Positions 63,077-64,000 of a DNA stretch of 64,000 nucleotides are shown piece after piece (positions within the stretch are counted from its first letter, which is position 1; every line of letters starts with the position of its first letter). Origin of the DNA: Polyangium sp. 6x1 (lineage in GTDB: Bacteria; Myxococcota_A; Polyangia; Polyangiales; Polyangiaceae); assembly GCF_029946515.1 (NCBI RefSeq), contig NZ_JARZHH010000008.1:124001-188000 (forward strand), written 5' to 3'. The translations under genes were made by a program, and so were the position numbers. The notes under the pieces are model-generated. The model had not been told where the DNA came from. It saw only the letters and a program-made list of their open reading frames with translations, and did no database searches.

Positions 63077-63544
63077 GTGACGCGAGCGACGACCTACAAG
63101 GCCGGCCAGCGCGTGCTCATCCTGGGGACGCCGGAGCGACAAGCCTCGGGCGGGTTCGTGCGCGCTGCGAAGCGTGTGCCCGGCCTGCGACAGACGAGCT
63201 ACCTCGTGGAGCTCGACGACGGGCGGAAGGCCAGTGCCGCGCCCGGCGAGCTCCGCAAGCTCCCGAGGTACGCGGGCGCGTGGGTGGTGACGGTCGAGGG
63301 GGACGGGCTGCTGGTGCCCAGCAAGGCCGCGGCGGGGATCTTCAAGCTCGCCCCCTACCCCGGCCGCTTCGGCGCCTGGGGCGTGGAGCCGTGCGATTCG
63401 TGCGGGGCAGACCTGAACGGCAGCCGCGACGAGGACATCGAGGAGCCGCGCCGAGCCTTGGTCGAGGGCGACGCGGTGATCTGTGCGCACTGCGGACACG
63501 CGCACGCCATCCGCTACGAGCTCGCGGCCGATGACGACGAGTGA
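63077..63544 (+). CDS. Zinc-ribbon protein, last gene of the late operon
   Basis: A 155-aa protein, GTG start. The N-terminal 65 residues form a small SH3/KOW-like beta domain (YKAGQRVLILGTPERQASGG, TSYLVELDDGRKASAAPGEL). The C-terminal half has a zinc ribbon with CDSCG and CAHCG, 37 residues apart. A KOW-like barrel plus zinc ribbon suggests nucleic-acid contact. It is followed by a large hairpin and then by a gene on the opposite strand, so it closes the operon. Confidence 0.75.
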   Translation: MTRATTYKAGQRVLILGTPERQASGGFVRAAKRVPGLRQTSYLVELDDGRKASAAPGELRKLPRYAGAWVVTVEGDGLLVPSKAAAGIFKLAPYPGRFGAWGVEPCDSCGADLNGSRDEDIEEPRRALVEGDAVICAHCGHAHAIRYELAADDDE

Positions 63545-63574
63545 CCGAGCGATCCCGCCGCACGCATGAAAAGG

Positions 63575-63633
63575 GGAGACCGGCGCGGGTCTCGTGGTCC
63601 TGGCCAACCAACCGCGAGCCCGCGCCGATCTCC
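63575..63633. terminator. Large hairpin at the end of the late operon
   Basis: An imperfect 19-bp stem, GGAGACCGGCGCGGG with the facing CCCGCGCCGATCTCC, encloses about 20 nt. It sits between the last rightward gene (stop 63544) and the convergent gene ending at 63720. No T-run follows. Confidence 0.5.
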
Positions 63634-63719
63634 GCGGCAGGAGGACCCGCCGACAAACCTAGGCGGCGGAAGGGGTTTCGTCAAGCCAAACCCTGTGTCC
63701 CCCAGGTGTGTTACGGGGC

Positions 63720-64000
63720 TCAGGACACCGCGCGCCGTAGCGCGACCTTCCATCTCTTGCCGCGCTCCATGGCGACGACCACGCCGACGGCGGCGAGGCC
63801 ATCGAGTAGATCGGCCACGTCGGCCCTCTTCGCACCCTTGAAGCCGGCGGCAACGTCGTCGGCTGTAAACGCTCCGCGGAGCGTGCCGAGGCGATCCCGG
63901 ACCGCGGCGATCTGCTCGGGGAGCTTCTTCGGCCAGGCCTTCGCCTTTGGCGCCTCGGCGACCGGCGCTTCCTCCTCGTTGGGCGCCTCCGTGCCGGTGG
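63720..64000 (-). CDS. C-terminal part of an unidentified protein with winged-helix-like end (5' end cut by window edge)
   Basis: Read from the minus strand: 93 codons ending at TGA 63722-63720. An acidic Ala/Glu/Pro linker (GTEAPNEEEAPVAEAPKAKA) leads to WPKKLPEQIAAVRDRLGTLR, FTADDVAAGFKGAKRADVAD and LLDGLAAVGVVVAMERGKRW, a compact wHTH-like module. Similar modules end large DNA methyltransferase/helicase-type proteins, from memory, so a restriction-modification or replication protein is possible, but the diagnostic part is outside the window. It is convergent with the late operon. Confidence 0.65.
   Translation of the reverse strand, partial: TGTEAPNEEEAPVAEAPKAKAWPKKLPEQIAAVRDRLGTLRGAFTADDVAAGFKGAKRADVADLLDGLAAVGVVVAMERGKRWKVALRRAVS

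Noticed and set aside
63640-64000. attR copy of the tRNA-Arg 3' end
   Set aside because: No match to the T-arm and acceptor sequence of the tRNA was found near the right edge.

Overview
The window is high-GC chromosomal DNA that reads as a myxobacterium, probably Polyangiales/Sorangiineae. Supporting signs are eukaryote-like Ser/Thr kinases (one fused to a 7TM-DISM/GAF sensor), many lipobox lipoproteins of unknown function, secreted Cys/Asp-rich proteins, a MYXO-CTERM-like C-terminal anchor, and very GC-rich third codon positions. Genus assignment is inference.

Chromosomal part, 1-46.3 kb. The left end holds a truncated zinc-ribbon/Asp-rich membrane protein, an MDR-type oxidoreductase, a radical SAM/SPASM protein, a Cys-rich secreted protein, a decayed gene beside a degenerate repeat (3.9-4.5 kb), a BP74-domain protein and an LLM flavin oxidoreductase. 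At 7.8-9.6 kb a hydrolase and an RsbR-like STAS protein overlap by four bases. A metabolic block at 9.7-14.8 kb reads scoA-scoB-accD-folC, then sthA. Next come a MepA-like murein endopeptidase, lipoproteins, a SWIM/SNF2 helicase, a flavohemoglobin-YciI pair, chorismate mutase divergent from a long U32 protein, and two tandem paralogous HTH regulators with duplicated inverted-repeat operators (27.7-28.9 kb). A beta-propeller/di-haem cytochrome lipoprotein is coupled to a secreted protein whose MYXO-CTERM tail has shifted out of frame (29-32 kb). Two Ser/Thr kinases flank a lipoprotein metalloprotease pair and a 43-bp tandem repeat array. Then follow histidine ammonia-lyase, a biotin carrier protein, a D-cysteine desulfhydrase-like enzyme, a methyltransferase and an L,D-transpeptidase lipoprotein.

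Integrated element, 46.3 kb to at least 63.6 kb. A tyrosine recombinase gene ends inside a tRNA-Arg(CCG) gene, marking an element that enters at that tRNA and continues to the right. It has an early region (integrase, two unknown genes, a HTH repressor-like gene between two mirrored pairs of GCTGCACG operators, a prim-pol and a VapE-type ATPase coupled by ATGA), a lipoprotein cargo gene with its own terminator and a vapE-tail remnant behind it, and a tightly packed rightward operon of about 10.5 kb. That operon encodes coiled-coil/membrane proteins, two beta-rich proteins, a transglutaminase-like protein with a long Asp/Glu repeat tail, a lytic transglycosylase, five or more small single-span membrane proteins, a DUF6884 protein with a histone-H1-like tail, and a zinc-ribbon protein. 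No terminase, portal, tail or tape-measure gene is visible, which suggests a tailless, possibly membrane-containing virus-like element of a type I do not recognise. Its right end and any packaging ATPase lie outside the window or are absent.
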